64,000 nt of DNA from Glossina fuscipes (lineage: Eukaryota; Arthropoda; Insecta; Diptera; Glossinidae), in contig NW_023998414.1 of the NCBI RefSeq assembly GCF_014805625.2, positions 11,555,171-11,619,170 of the forward strand, read 5' to 3'. Below are positions 13,226-23,699 of the stretch, one piece after another. The notes below the pieces were generated by a model. The model did no database searches and was not told where the DNA came from. It saw only the letters and a list, made by a program, of their open reading frames with translations. Each line of letters opens with the position of its first letter. Position 1 is the first letter of the stretch. The translations under genes were made by a program, and so were the position numbers.

Positions 13226-15985
13226 TTTTCTGCTTATGTTGTGGCTGCTGTCAATGTTTTGTCCCTGATGTATCGTCAATACGCTACGTTTGCCGAAATG
13301 AATTTTTACCTTTATCAAAATTAAATTCTGCCAGCCTTCGGTTTATGCCGTAACGATGTTTTTCTATGTCTGGCCGGCTTTTTTTTTTTTTTAAACTTTT
13401 CTTTATTTTTTTTGTTTTTTTTTTGTTTTGCAAAAATCATTAATACAATGTGGAGGACAAAAGGAACGTCATCATTGGAATATCAATAAAGTTTTTTTTT
13501 TCTAACATAACATTGTTGGTTGCAACAAACAACGACACATTGAGACTTGTACGCATAAATTTGAATTTTGCCTTTAATTTTTACTCCCTAGAAAGGTTAA
13601 AAAATAATTTTTATTTTTTTTTTTTGTTTTTGGTATTTTTGTTTGGAGTTCTACTCCTGATGGGTCCTTGCTACAACAAATGCTATTTAAATGCCATTAA
13701 AATTCAAACGACATATGAAGTAGACATAAATCTGGTTCAAACAAGAAAAAAATATTAACAAAAAAAAAAAAAAAAATTTACCTTCAAAGACAAAATCGAT
13801 ATTTTAAATGTCTTTTTTTTTTTTGTTTTTGTTTTTCAAACAAATTCCTTTTACTTTAATATAAAGAATACTATTATAATTTTCCTCTAAGCAAAAATTC
13901 TTTTTAAAAAAGCAGAATTCTTAACTATAAAGCAAAAACAAATTTTATCCCCGTAGTGGTTCAGTTTTACGCATTTTCCTTTTTTCACATGGCCTCCCCT
14001 CCCCACAGCCCTCCCCCACCACCTCTATCGTCATCTTTATGTTTGCGAATTTGTTTTGCGTTTTTTCTCCTTTGCTGGTACATCACTTGCATTCATTGGA
14101 TACATTGGTGCTTCGCATGCAATTTTCTCTTTTTTTCTGATGTGTATTTGATTTACCCAATGTGTGAGCCTCTTGCAATTTATTTCTTTTTTTTTTTTTT
14201 TTCTGTTTTAATGCTTGTTTCACTGCCTTGTAGTGCTGAGGGTGTCTTATCTCTACGTTCGTGTGTGTGTGTGCGTTTAACTAGAAGAGAAAAAATAACA
14301 AAAAAAAAACCCTTGTCATAGTTTTTTCTATATTTGTTAACTGTGAATGTACTGGGCATGAATGGCGTACACAATACAACCGTAACGTACCTTGCACATC
14401 AATACAATACAATTAACACAACGGAACACAATAAAACAAGGGGTGATGCATATACTACACAATTCTGTTTGCACATGCATTGTTAGTGTCAGTTGATTAA
14501 AGAATAAATAAACCGGGTTGAAGTGTGAAAATAAAGAACCTGAACTGCTGTGTGATGTATCTATTGAATTTGAACTAGGAGAAGCAAGTGCAGAGAAAAA
14601 ACACTAAATCAAATTATGATTGAAATTTTATCTTTTGTCCGAAAATATGGTTTACATTTTGATATTTTTGCTTCGCAATAAATATTATGCAACTAATATT
14701 CATTTAAGAAAATATTCAATTTTTTTTTTCTACCATATACGCACTTTTGAACTTCAAGCGATACTTAAGTACGTTTTTCAATGAGACAAAAAGGATATTG
14801 TTCTTTATTACCTATATATTCGTAGCGTATATATACCCGTTTAATCGTTACATGCGATTAATGAATAGATTTCATTGAAGCTCGCAGGTAGTTCAACAAC
14901 TCTAATGCAATCATTTCACCACATTCAAAAAAAAAGAAGAAAGCATATATAACAGAACGCAATTCCGAGACCAATACATACAACTAAAAATTTGCACATA
15001 TACATCGCACTGGGTGCACTAATTGGAAGTGGCGCAACTCAGGGCTGGAGTAAAAACAGAAAAATACAGAAGATAACATATCACTATATGTGTGTGCGTA
15101 TGCGTGTATATGTGTATGCATGTATGGCATGCCATCAATGTTTCAAGCGCATCGAATATTTACAATATTACGAGTGTGAGCGGAGATGGTCAAATATCAA
15201 CGTGTACTTAAACACACATACACACATACACACATACACACATACACACATCCATATACACATATGCATATGACTACGTATATTCATATGAGCACATATA
15301 CGAAAAAAAATTGAAAATAAAGGATATGCCTGCAATCGTTGCGCTTTGAATATGCAAAATGTAAAACAACAGCAACAATACAGACAGAAAATGATTGGAA
15401 CCAAACCAGAGGAAAATGTGAATTGGGTGCAGAAAAAAAAAAAAAAGAAAAAAGAAAATACTATACAGTTTTTAAACAACGTTAAAAGCCGCACTAACCA
15501 ATGGCAGAAGACAACATCTAATGGACAGCACACATATGCATATTATCAATGTGTATGTGTGTGTGCATGTGTTTTCGTTAAGGCAGATTGTATTGAAATG
15601 AATGGTGCAAGCGAATGTGTGAGCGTAATATGTAAGAACGTATGTAAAGTACGTATAGTATTTAGCATCGATGCAGCATGAAATAACAAAATTTTAAAGA
15701 AATATAAATGTATAAGTGTTTATATGTGTGTATAAGTTTTATATCCATATACATACATGGGTTTCCAATAATAAAAAATCGAACACAAAATGGACTGGCA
15801 AGCTAACGCCCATAGTTTTTTAGTTGGTAACATATGAGCGGACATGTGGATTTTTCTATGTGTACGCCAATGAATAAATAAACGCGAATAGATGTACTAT
15901 TGTGTATGTACGTTAATTACTGCAACCCATATACAAAAGAGGATGTACATCGTGTAAACCAATACAATTAAAATCGTTCTTGAAC

Positions 15986-16019
15986 GTATGTATGTATGTA
16001 TGTATGTATGTATGTATGC
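15986..16019. repeat. (ATGT)n microsatellite
   Basis: About eight GTAT units in tandem, uninterrupted. Confidence 0.95.
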
Positions 16020-17519
16020 TTCTATAAAAAAAAACTATATATACATATGTATAGAAATATCTATATAGATGTAAATGTATGCATACGTATGCATGCTAAG
16101 CTTTTGTTTTAATTTTTTTTTTTTTGCATTTTCAATTTTCGCGCAGGACTCTGCAAGGCAGTATCAATACATACGAAAAAATGGTCACACTCATCAATAT
16201 TAATATCTTCATATAGGTTTCCATGGAGAAAGTCCATGAAAAAATATTATACGTAACTATCGAGCATATACATGGAACTCGGGGTAGAGAGAAGGGTAGT
16301 AAAAGGAGCTACTATTTCAAAATTAAAAGACAAAAAAAAAAAGAAAAATAGAAACAATAACACAATATATGCAAGAAGCATTTAATAAAAGACTAAAGGC
16401 CAACTGTGTAACGAAACTAGCAAACAACGCTGTACAGCGATGCATAGATACATATACATATACGTTTAGTGGAAGCGTGTCCAAAGCTGTTGTATAATAT
16501 TTTCAGCAAAGGCAAAATGATTGCATAGCAAATAGTTCGCTTGATTTGCTTTTCATTTTGATTTGCATCAATGATAACGACTTTCTTTCATACTGGACAA
16601 CGTATTTGAAAAGCAAAAACAAAAGAGTGGCGAGATATTAATATATCATTGCCGTTATTGAAAGGAAATTGTAATTAAAGAGAAAACATCCTTCTCTCCT
16701 TAATGTATGACCTTAAGTGCAATAGAAACTGTATCTATAGATACAATTAACACATACATGTGCGTAGTCGTAGTTGTAATCGTGCGGGAGGATCACTCAT
16801 CTATTGTACGTGAATATTGCATTTGTTGTATTTTCCCAAGCGATGAACAAAAAAAATTAATTTTTTTTTTTTTTTTGATTTTAAATTAGATTTGGTCGTA
16901 GTTCGCATTGTACTGTGCGTCGTGTATTTGAATGATTTTCCTCATTTTTAACACTTCCAGCCTTTTTGGCCATTTTCAAGCGGATATCTTTAGTTTTCTG
17001 ATCGGAAGTCTATTTAACACAGACACTTGCACAAACGGACCGATAAACACGCCTAATAATGATCAAGAATATAATTACTTGATGCGTATATATAATTTTT
17101 TACATCTCCGTAATAAGTATGCACGACTTGTGAAACATTTTTAATGCAAAGCGGTACGCATCGCCCTATTTCTACCTTTTATACATTTAGTATGCACAAC
17201 AGCGGATTCTATTTACGAATTTTCTTCCTCTTCATGCATTCAACATCCCAGTAATCTTTTAGGTGGATGCTAGGCTAGACAACCTGCATTGCATTGTAAA
17301 TTGTTTTTAAAAATCTCATCAAACAAACGAATCCTCTTTTTTATATGCTCGATGCAGTTTGAAAAGATAATTAGAGACAAATTATAGTAAGCGCTTATTA
17401 TAAAGCAACAAATCACATTCCGAAGACGTATCACTATTATAAATTTGGGTTAATCTCTTCTTCTTCATTCGCTTTAATGGAATTTTAATGGAATTTATTC
17501 AAATGCAGTAAAGCTGTCG

Positions 17520-17590
17520 TGTAATAAAGTGCTTAGGGCTCAGTGGCAATTATCTTGGGATATGCGGGCTCAATCCCCGGAGCAATCGAT
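17520..17590 (+). repeat. tRNA-like relic with Pol III A- and B-box resemblance
   Basis: TTAGGGCTCAGTGGCAAT resembles an A box (TRGCNNAGTGG), and about 30 nt on, GCGGGCTCAATCCCCGG resembles a T arm: four pairs (CGGG/CCCG) around the 7-nt loop CTCAATC. The spacing is right for a tRNA or the head of a tRNA-derived SINE. There is no clean acceptor stem, so it is not called as a tRNA gene. Confidence 0.3.
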
Positions 17591-17994
17591 TGCATTTATC
17601 GTAAATTGAGTTTCGCTATAAAAACCCAGAAACCTATTTTATAGTAATAGAATATGCATATGTAACGATGGCTGTTCCTGTGAATACTTCTTTCTTTTTT
17701 TATCTGGAAAACATCAAATGGTTGAAGAAATCATATTGCAATGCGTTTCAAATATGAGATGACTTTTCTTCGTCTTCGGCGTTAATAATTTTAATACAAT
17801 TTACTCGATATATCGGATGCTCGACAGTTCAAACCGCCGCGACACTTATATTTGACTACTATTTGCGTAGAGCGAGATGCACTTACAATAATCGGGATAG
17901 AAAGTTTCATCGAGATATATTACTGTTATGCATGACGATCTCTCTCTCGTCTTGTCTATGACGAATAAGGAATAAAACTATTTTTTGCTATTTT

Positions 17995-18115
17995 AAATGG
18001 TCGCCCCATCAGCTTCCACCCAATCGCTAAAGGATAGGAGATATTCCCCCTTTAGTCGTAATGTTTGCAACACCCAAGAAAAGGATGCCTCGGAGGCCTC
18101 ATGGAATAAATTTGT
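17995..18115 (+). mobile_element. AACAAGTAAGG-type repeat, TATACCC-end fragment
   Basis: AAAGGATAGGAGATATTCCC, then TTTAGTCGTAATGTTTGCAA, CACCCAAGAAAAGGA and CGGAGGCCTCATGGAATAAA parallel the copy at 22750 word for word with substitutions. The 92-residue open frame starting at 17997 arises from this repeat and is not called as a gene. Confidence 0.45.
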
Positions 18116-19289
18116 TTTCATTATCTCTTTTGTTAACATAAAGGGTTTGTTTTTTATTTATGATAAAAAAGTTGTTCTTGGATATGGGCGGGTTTGGGAC
18201 AAAGACACAAATGCAGGCATAATGAAGGGATACTTAGATCAGAGAAATGCCAAGGCAATACTAGATCGTTCTTGATGATGGCCGAGTGCGATCGTACTTA
18301 GAAAAGGATCTTTTATACGCACCATCTTGGAAATTGAATTTCAATTTTGTGTAAGATTGAATTGGCCAATCCTTGCGATTTAGAACTATCCATAGAACAT
18401 ATATATGGAAATCTTTATCGTCTTATCGATTCTATTAGATCTGTTAATAAGGGTCTGCTGTTTTTGAAATTAAGATTGAAGGTATACTATAAATAAGAAC
18501 TGTTACTAGTAACTTTGTCCAATCTATTATCCAGCGAAAGCTTTTATGTAAAATATGACTTGGGTGAGAAAGGCTATGCACAAAATCTCCCATATATAAA
18601 AACATCGTTCGCACAAACAATAAGTCATCTATTGAAACCCAGTTTTAATCGCAAGCAATAATCCCTATTAATTACAGCGGCGAAGGTAGGCCATTCCAGG
18701 CTAGAACTACCAACTTGTCTTGAGTGAGCTTCACTATATAGGGTCGAAGCTTCATATACGTCTGGCATATTGCTCATACATCATAATCAGCTAAATCTTC
18801 TAAATGGCGATATCGTGGGGCCATTCACCTTTGTCGTCGATGTTAATGATTCACATGATTCACATTACTATTTGGGCTTTAGATATCGTAATGCATCGAC
18901 TCTCCACCACTTGTAGGGATTTAGCAGCGCAATCTTTCGAATTAAGCAGAAGAAATAAATCTTCCAATAAATGAAGGTTCTTTGGCAAAGAACTACCCCT
19001 TTGGATCGCTCCAAGGAACTTAATTGTGAACACTTTAGTTCGGTAACTGATATAACGACAGTACTGTCAAATGAAAAAAATTCTAGTTCTATTCAACGCC
19101 CTACCGTATAAAGTAAGCTCTCGCTTATAAAAAAGGCGGAGTCATGTTCACACACCCACTAACTTAAGGGTAACGAGTAAAAACAAAAACATGTTTAATT
19201 TATGTTATATTGTATTGTATTGTATTACAGTGTGTTATCCCTGCCTGATTTGGATCACTTTCAATGCCAACCTATGTGCAAAAACTAGG

Positions 19290-19375
19290 TAGGACGTCTT
19301 ATCACAGAGAGATGGACATACGTGATTAGATCGATTAAGAATTCGATATACTGATGGACAATATATGTACTCTGC
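19290..19375. mobile_element. AACAAGTAAGG-type repeat, short internal fragment
   Basis: GAGATGGACATACGTGATTA, then GATCGATTAAGAATTCGATA and ACTGATGGACAATATATGTA resemble the family's GACGGACAT..TCGA(T)TAAGAATT..TATATGTA segment, also seen near 53330-53390. Only a short piece remains. Confidence 0.4.
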
Positions 19376-19765
19376 TGCTAGTCTGCCAGCACTTCATTCA
19401 GTTTTGAAATCTCCTTCTAAGCGTAGCAAACAAAATAAACCTATCCGAAAATTTTCGGTTGTTGTTATATGAATGTTGTCTCAAATCAAATAAACGAAAA
19501 TATACACACACGCACATCATTTCTCTGTACTTTAATAACTTCTTTTGCAAATTTCTCTTCACGTTAATTACTACAAGTTTCTTCAGTTTGTCGTTAAACG
19601 TAAATTTAATTGAATTATTTTTTATAACACGAGAGGGTGAGTAGAAAAAAACTTACCACGTAAGGCTCTCGTCACACAACTTTAACTAATATAAAAAAAC
19701 AAAACAACTAAAAAAAAATTAAAAAAAAGAAACGCCCTCTCCGTGACAATGTTTCATATGAACAT

Positions 19766-19837
19766 TGCCGTGACCAGGATTCGAACCTGGGTTACTACGG
19801 CCACAACGTAGGGTCCTAACCACTAGACGATCACGGC
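19766..19837 (-). tRNA. tRNA-His (anticodon GTG), copy 1
   Basis: The minus strand folds into a complete 72-nt cloverleaf. The acceptor stem GCCGTGA pairs with TCACGGC, and the discriminator base is A. The anticodon stem CTACG/CGTAG closes a 7-nt loop TTGTGGC, giving anticodon GTG (histidine). The T arm is CCAGG-TTCGAAT-CCTGG, so internal A and B boxes for RNA polymerase III are intact. There is no intron, and CCA is not encoded, as expected in eukaryotes. A run of eight T on the transcribed strand lies about 38 nt past the 3' end (19721-19728) and can serve as terminator. A second copy with the same strand and anticodon lies 2.4 kb away and differs only by one base-pair swap in the acceptor stem. 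Confidence 0.97.
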
Positions 19838-20916
19838 TACCGAAGGCTTGTGACTTACCTTGTTATATATCGTATTTAAAACGTTTATAACGTAAAAAGT
19901 ATTAAAACAAAAAAGCTTAGAAAACTGGTAAGCTTCACCGTTATCTATATAAAGTTTTTTTACAATTGTATATCATAGCCAAATTTATACGCTTGTGCGT
20001 TCATATTCATAGCAATCGCTCATCAAAAGTAGTTTGGGAAAGTGTAAATTTCTTCTACTCGTCTGCATGCACTTATGGGCAAATTAAAATTTTGAAATAT
20101 TTAATTACTATAGGCAAAGCGTTATATAACAGCAATCATCATTGAGAGCATTTTTTGTACATACAAACGACAATACATGAACTTAAAGATACAAAATGTA
20201 TATGTTCCTGCTTTTCGCCTGCATTTCACGCAATGTGACGTCATACAAAAAACATTATATATAATAATTTCGCATCATATTAAGAAACCCTGAACAGAAT
20301 TGCCGCCCATACAAACAAAGAAACACTCACTCCGGCACTCGAATGGGCGACTTCTACTACGTTACACATTTCTAAAGCATGTATAACTTTCTTCTTTTAA
20401 TTTAATATATTGTGATTTGCACAAAGTGATTATTGCATTTCTCATGGCCATGAAAAATTAAGTTTATGAAAGTTTTTTTTTTTATATATATATAGACTTT
20501 GCTACACTTTTGAATTTAGTCGATTGAAAGAGAGCGATTGCCGGCTATCATGCACTCACCAAAACGAGATGTGTTCAGCGAGAGTGATACTATCGATCTG
20601 CGTAAATGAAAGCTATCATCAAAACGATATCGTTAGACGACTAGCACTTAAAGTTTAGGATGTCCAGGCTTTGCCTTACATTTATTATTACGACAAAGAC
20701 CCAAAGCTTTAGATATCTATTTGGTAAGCGTGAAGAGCGCTATCTATGCGGACATTTGTTTATGTGGATGTGTCCTCACTGAAAACTATAATTCTGACTT
20801 GAACTTTCTGTTCAACATGACAAAATAATCCTACATTTTTTATTTCATTGAAAAATCAGTCTATTCGTATTGAAGAGAAGCCACCTCATGAATATTTAAG
20901 ATTTAAATGCTTTTTT

Positions 20917-21668
20917 TTTATTCCCACAACTGCAAGATGGGGCTATACTCAATTTGTTTTTTCCCATAATATATGTAATATCCAAAAGGAAACTTCAGAG
21001 ACCTTACTTACTTATAAAGTGTATATATTCCTGATCAGCGTGAAATTCTGAGTTGATTTAGACATGTCTATCTGTGTGTGTTTCTATGTGGGTTGTGTTG
21101 TTGGCACCCTCCTGGCCGCAAGAATGAATATATCGATTTCTATTTTAATAAAAACATTGGAAGTTTCTGTATGGAGGGCCAAATCGATGGGAGCAGAAAT
21201 GCGCAATTGTACGTAAACTGAACGCAACTCGGTTTTTTTTAACGAAAATTTTTCGATTTTCGCTCATTACTCGGAAATTGTAAAAGTTAGAAGCCTGAAA
21301 TTTTTCACATTTACTTTACGAAGCACGCTACCCTTTTGAAAAATGAAAAAAGTGAAAAACATCCGCCATGCCTACACAAAGTTACAAATGATTAAATATC
21401 GTTTGTTTTCACTTTTTTGACGTTTTATGTTTATATAATCATAAGGCAAACAAGACCGAATGTTTAAAGCTATTTTGTATAATCCTTATACGAAGATCTA
21501 TTATCAGCCTAAAAATGGGCCAATTTTAAAATGAACCGCAATAAATTTTTTCTTAATAATACCAACGGTATGAACATCAAATAAAAGAACTTGGAGAGTA
21601 GAATGCGAAAAAGATAGTGGTGGGTATGTGCGATTCGGCCCCCGCCGAATATAACTTCCTTACTTGTT
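20917..21668 (-). mobile_element. AACAAGTAAGG-type interspersed repeat, near full-length copy
   Basis: The right edge, read on the minus strand, begins AACAAGTAAGGAAGTTATA, followed by the hairpin TTCGGCGGGGGCCGAA and CACATACCCACCAC. The left part, read on the plus strand, carries the other diagnostic end: a short TATACCC-like start, then CCAAAAGGAAACTTCAGAGA, then AAAGTGTATATATTCCTGA, then GTGAAATTCTGAGTTGATTT and a CTATCTGTGTGTG block. This combination is a highly repeated arrangement I recognise from fly genomes. It encodes no protein here. Superfamily is not assigned. Confidence 0.65.
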
Positions 21669-22170
21669 TTTATTTTATCCACTGTTTAAGATTCGAAATA
21701 GTATAATCTATTTCCAATGAAACAAATTTCAATCAGTTTTGACATGAATTTTATTAAGAAACAATAAAAATAAGCAAACAGCAAACAGGTGTCAAAAGAT
21801 TACCTCAAAGTCATGTTTATATGCTACCTTGCGTTTAAAATTAATGGCTAATGTGATACAATCTCACTATACGATCAAGAATGTCTAAAAGTAATTCGTC
21901 TCACTTTTAGAAAAAACAAAAAAATTAATATTCGACTGGTCAAACTTGTCTATAGAGTCGCAAGATATACGAAAACTAGTTTCAGAATTCAATTAGCAAA
22001 AATTGTTCAGTGTAATAAAAACTAATACATAAGACATCAAGATTTATTTTTTATGTTATGTTATAAGCTATAAATTTTCATTGTATTAACAAATAAACTT
22101 AAATTTAAAATTAATTTTAAAAAATTTATTTAAAAGAAATCAAAAAATTGTTGCCCATGATTGCTTGCTT

Positions 22171-22242
22171 TGCCGCGACCAGGATTCGAACCTGGGTTAC
22201 TACGGCCACAACGTAGGGTCCTAACCACTAGACGATCGCGGC
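22171..22242 (-). tRNA. tRNA-His (anticodon GTG), copy 2
   Basis: This is a complete 72-nt minus-strand cloverleaf. The acceptor stem is GCCGCGA/TCGCGGC with discriminator A, the anticodon loop is TTGTGGC (GTG), and the T arm CCAGG-TTCGAAT-CCTGG is identical to copy 1. It differs from copy 1 at only two positions, tRNA positions 5 and 68. These pair with each other: U-A in copy 1 and C-G here, so the fold is preserved. A run of six T on the transcribed strand lies about 24 nt downstream (22142-22147) as a probable Pol III terminator. The unrelated flanks suggest an old duplication or separate retention rather than a recent tandem copy (inference). Confidence 0.97.
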
Positions 22243-22749
22243 TACCAATCGGGTGTTGGAGGGTTTGTCAAACTGGCTATAAATTTCATTGGCATTGATT
22301 TATAAAACATAAATAAGTTTGCAATTTTTATAAAAAATTTACAATCAACCAGATACATTATTCATAATACATTGCGTAAGTATTAACATTGAAAGCAATT
22401 AAAGCGGCAACACGACCACAGTTCTTTCAGAAGATCTACTTTTGTTTTGTTAGATAACTTAAATGATCCTTCAAATGTTGTGTAAAGAGATTGGGGTGGG
22501 GGAGAGGGTGTGTGGTTTCAGCACGTAATCGTATACCAGTGCACGGATACATGAACATTTATATGTGCTTTTCTCGAAGCATGGGGAAGTTTCGATACCT
22601 TTTTTTTAAATCTTCTTCCTGAACAAATGGTTGCTCTTTCTTAGGTAGTCAAGATTCCATTTAAAGGCTTCAATTATATAAAAATTGATTATTATTGAAA
22701 TTCTTACGTATATTACTAGCTGTAAACATATAAGTTAAGTGGTTATCTC

Positions 22750-23170
22750 TTTTTTTATATCCCTCACACGAAGGATAAGGGGTATATTCATTTCGTTAAA
22801 CGTTTGCAACGCCCAGGGAGTCACTTCAGAGACTGTACAAAACATATGTATTCTTGATTAGGATCAAATTTTGATTTGGTTTAAGCATTTTCGTTGATGT
22901 AATGTCTGTTGTAAGTATTCTTCGGCCGCGAAAATTAAGCTATCGATTTGAAATTTGGCCGAAACATTGGAAGCTGTCGCATGTAATGAACGAAATCGGC
23001 CAAAGGATGAGAAAGGAGTAAAAAATTAGTTTTTTGTTTTTAATTATTTTGTTTATATTCTGTTTATCCCAGAGAGTTTTGAAACCAGCGATTTGACCAA
23101 AAAAATTGTTAATGATAAAATCCGGTAACACTCGAACACTTTGACTGACAACGGAACTCCTCTATTCACT
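22750..23170 (+). mobile_element. AACAAGTAAGG-type repeat, TATACCC-end copy
   Basis: It begins TATATCCCTCACACGAAGGA, then GGGGTATATTCATTTCGTT, GTTTGCAACGCCCA, ACTTCAGAGACTGT and ATGTATTCTTGATTAGGATC. This order of words is the family's other end and is shared with 20917-21668 and 17995-18115. A minus-strand open frame inside (22940-23131) has no supporting features. Confidence 0.5.
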
Positions 23171-23582
23171 TTTTATTGCGCCACATATTCTGAAAGGGGA
23201 GGCATATCAAACAACATGAGGTATAACACGGTTTAATGCAAAGTTTCTACTTTTCCAAAATATACAAGAAGAACACATTTTTTGATGAATACTCTCAATA
23301 TGACTATGCAGAGTCTTTAACATGGTCTTTAACTATATTGTGATTGAAAGACGAGTATTGTCTCCCAAAATAATTTACTACGGGTTTAAATTATTGGGTC
23401 GCGTTTAATCACAATTTGATGGCTTTTGGATTATATATTTTATCTTTATCACGGAAAATTCTGGTACGCCATACGTTCTTATTCTAGCAAGACTAACAGC
23501 AAAAGAGACCGACATTAACATAAATAAAACGAAAACAAGCTCACTTCCTTCATTTCCTCCTTTCGATAAACATTGAATCGGT

Positions 23583-23672
23583 ATCGCCAGGTGAGGCTCG
23601 AACTCGAGTAATCTTATTTCCGATTTTATCGTCGTACGTATTAATAACTCTTGCTGCTACCTTACGATAGGC
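23583..23672 (-). repeat. Possible tRNA-derived SINE head or tRNA relic
   Basis: On the minus strand GTAGCAGCAAGAG resembles an A box, and GAGTTCGAGCCTCACC, about 45 nt later, resembles a B box (GGTTCGANTCC). The T stem has only three of five pairs and no acceptor stem is evident. It could be a decayed class II tRNA copy or a SINE. Confidence 0.25.
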
Positions 23673-23699
23673 ACAATAGAAAAAGGTATTTGTTGCAAG

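Larger units (their letters stand above)
10563..17519. other. Non-coding microsatellite-dense block 2
   Basis: Contains TTC repeats (11182-11205), AT repeats (11515-11536, 12290-12325, 12510-12543, 12862-12883), poly-T and poly-A runs and ACACAT repeats (15210-15250). Frames at 13956-14321 and 15168-15681 are low-complexity by-products. No gene supported. Confidence 0.75.

Noticed and set aside
13956..14321. 121-codon plus-strand frame rich in Phe, Pro and Leu
   Set aside because: Made of poly-T and CCTCCC tracts with no splice or domain support; the opposite strand is also open.
15168..15681. Overlapping 121- and 111-codon frames on opposite strands
   Set aside because: They arise from ACACAT repeats and A/T runs; no codon bias or domain.
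17997..18275. 92-codon frame starting MVAPSASTQ
   Set aside because: It overlies a decayed AACAAGTAAGG-type repeat whose words are shared with 22750-22865.
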